Source: Calditrichales bacterium MX18-03 (GTDB lineage Bacteria > Bacillota > Clostridia > Lutisporales > Lutisporaceae). Taken from it: a stretch of DNA of 64,000 nucleotides. Below the pieces are notes generated by a model that was not told the origin of the DNA, ran no database searches, and worked only from the letters and a program-made list of their open reading frames with translations. The stretch is from assembly GCA_021083345.1 (NCBI GenBank), contig JAJGRE010000002.1:620001-684000 (forward strand). The letters are read 5' to 3'. Positions within the stretch are counted from its first letter, which is position 1. The number at the start of each line of letters is the position of its first letter. Below are positions 62,637 to 64,000 of the stretch, piece by piece. A program made the translations under genes and the position numbers.

Positions 62637-64000
62637 TTAAAATAAACCGGTGATGACACCGTTTTCGTCAATGTCGATTTTTTCAGCGGAAGGTACCTTG
62701 GGCAGTCCGGGCATGACCATGATATCCCCTGTCAGGCATACGATAAAGCCGGCTCCGGCAGATACCCGCACTTCCTTAACTGTCACGTTGAAGCCCTTTG
62801 GTGCACCCAGCAAAGCGGGATCATCCGACAGGGAGTACTGCGTCTTTGCCATGCAGATCGGCAGCTTATCCAGCCCCAGCTCTTCCAGCCGCTGAATTTC
62901 CTTCTGGGCCTTGCCGGAATAGATGACGCCGTCTCCACCGTAGATTTCCTTCACAATGGTCTCTATCTTCTTTGTAATAGGTGCCTCACTGTCATACAGA
63001 TGCTTGAAATCAGGCGAGCTGCTTTCCACCATCTTAACCAGTTTTTCGGCCATCTCAACGCCGCCTTCTCCACCCTTGGACCATACCTCGTTCAGAGCCA
63101 CCTCCACACCAAAGACCTTGCATTTATTGATCAAAAGCTGGATTTCCGCTTCGGTATCTGAGACAAAACGGTTGACTGCAACCAGCACAGGCAAACCGAA
63201 CCTTCTGATGTTGCCGACCTGCTTTTCAAGGTTGGCAAAGCCTTTGTCCAGGGCCTCCAGATTTTCTTTTCCCAGTTCTGCTTTCAGGACGCCGCCGTGC
63301 ATCTTCAGAGCGCGGATGGTTGCCACGATGACCACTGCCGAAGGCTTCAGGCCGCCATAACGGCACTTGATGTCCAGGAATTTCTCGGCACCCAGATCGG
63401 CGCCAAAACCGGCTTCCGTCACCAGGTAATCCCCCAGCTTCAGGCCTAGTTTAGTGGCCATAATGCTGTTGCAGCCGTGAGCGATATTGGCAAATGGTCC
63501 GCCGTGTATCAGCGCCGGCGTGTTTTCCAAGGTCTGAACCAGATTTGGCTTAATGGCATCCTTCAGGAGAAGCGCCATTGCGCCTTGTACATTGAGCTGT
63601 GATGCTGTAACAGGCTTGTTTTCATAATTATAGCCGATAATGATTCTGCCCAATCTCTCTTTAAGATCCATAAGACCGTTTGAGAGGCACAGAATTGCCA
63701 TGATTTCGGATGCAACGGTGATCATGAAGCCTTCCTGCCTGACAAAGCCGTTGGCCTTTCCCCCAAGTCCAACTACGACTTCTCTCAATGCCCTGTCATT
63801 CATATCCATGACACGCTTCCAGACGATCTGTCTCGGATCGATACCTAAGGCGTTGCCGTGGTTGAAGTGGTTGTCTATTGCTGCGGACAAAAGGTTATTG
63901 GCTGTCGTAATAGCATGCATGTCACCGGTAAAATGCAGGTTGATATCTTCCATGGGCACGACTTGAGCATAACCGCCGCCTGCAGCGCCGCCCTTGACGC
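62637..64000 (-). CDS. fhs: formate-tetrahydrofolate ligase (5' end outside the window)
   Basis: About 454 C-terminal residues of a family that is normally about 555 long. The frame stays open to the right edge ([20 protein letters not shown]), so the first hundred residues lie beyond it; the GTG at 63959 is not the start. Seen: [48 protein letters not shown] and the usual end [18 protein letters not shown]. Run in reverse in histidine fermentation, it would release formate from 10-formyl-THF with ATP gain. It leads hutU by 21 bases. Confidence 0.96.
   Translation of the reverse strand, partial: VKGGAAGGGYAQVVPMEDINLHFTGDMHAITTANNLLSAAIDNHFNHGNALGIDPRQIVWKRVMDMNDRALREVVVGLGGKANGFVRQEGFMITVASEIMAILCLSNGLMDLKERLGRIIIGYNYENKPVTASQLNVQGAMALLLKDAIKPNLVQTLENTPALIHGGPFANIAHGCNSIMATKLGLKLGDYLVTEAGFGADLGAEKFLDIKCRYGGLKPSAVVIVATIRALKMHGGVLKAELGKENLEALDKGFANLEKQVGNIRRFGLPVLVAVNRFVSDTEAEIQLLINKCKVFGVEVALNEVWSKGGEGGVEMAEKLVKMVESSSPDFKHLYDSEAPITKKIETIVKEIYGGDGVIYSGKAQKEIQRLEELGLDKLPICMAKTQYSLSDDPALLGAPKGFNVTVKEVRVSAGAGFIVCLTGDIMVMPGLPKVPSAEKIDIDENGVITGLF

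Noticed and set aside
60993-62645. 550-codon open frame on the plus strand
   Set aside because: It lies entirely antisense to hutU, whose protein matches its family over its full length. Long shadows are common opposite GC-rich conserved genes.

Overview
The window looks like chromosomal DNA of an anaerobic, amino-acid-fermenting Firmicute, most likely class Clostridia. This rests on a glmS ribozyme before glmS, a T-box leader before argS, CdaA/CdaR, phosphate butyryltransferase/butyrate kinase genes beside a ferredoxin-linked 2-oxoacid oxidoreductase, sigma-54 activators and histidine degradation by the formiminotransferase route. No species name can be given from the sequence. No rRNA, tRNA or CRISPR array was seen.

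Layout. 1-8.2 kb: start of a gene leaving the left edge behind a sigma-54 promoter and a cluster of repeated operator-like sites; a sensor-activator joining a ferredoxin/[FeFe]-hydrogenase-like module to PAS, sigma-54 ATPase and Fis-type HTH; an unusual chemoreceptor with a C-terminal Cache-like domain; a PHP phosphatase; a DUF378 protein; and a two-gene operon of a membrane protein plus an FtsH-like protease. 8.5-20.7 kb: a signalling block between two decayed IS3-family elements. It holds an MCP-CheW-small protein-GGDEF/EAL operon, a MalT/LuxR-like regulator, a diguanylate cyclase, and decayed chemoreceptor and HD-GYP genes. 20.9-27.7 kb: glmS with ribozyme, glmM, argS with T-box, and a HypA-like gene.

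28.1-34.9 kb: an eight-gene unit, buk-ptb-buk, a P-loop ATPase, and a four-subunit VOR/KOR-type ferredoxin oxidoreductase. It sits behind a consensus sigma-54 promoter and a perfect 18-bp-arm palindrome. Together these genes would oxidise (branched-chain) 2-oxoacids to acyl-CoA with reduced ferredoxin, then make ATP through acyl-phosphate. 34.9-43.5 kb: an ABC export system, a PAS-type sigma-54 activator (candidate controller of the buk operon) and a COG2509-type flavoprotein. 43.5-48.6 kb: cdaR, cdaA, uppP, and a MATE exporter with its MarR regulator behind a 47-bp palindrome.

48.6-50.3 kb: an apparently complete IS3-family element. 50.3-54.4 kb: polyprenyl diphosphate synthase, Gx-family membrane protein, NusG-domain-II protein and a divergent ApbE lipoprotein, a set resembling part of flavin-based extracellular electron transfer loci; then an L,D-transpeptidase-like protein with Ser where the catalytic Cys is expected. 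54.4-64 kb: a foldback repeat, a large BTAD/AAA/TPR regulator, and a histidine-degradation operon (fhs partial, hutU, glutamate formiminotransferase, hutI, cyclodeaminase) in which Fhs could recover ATP from the formyl group.
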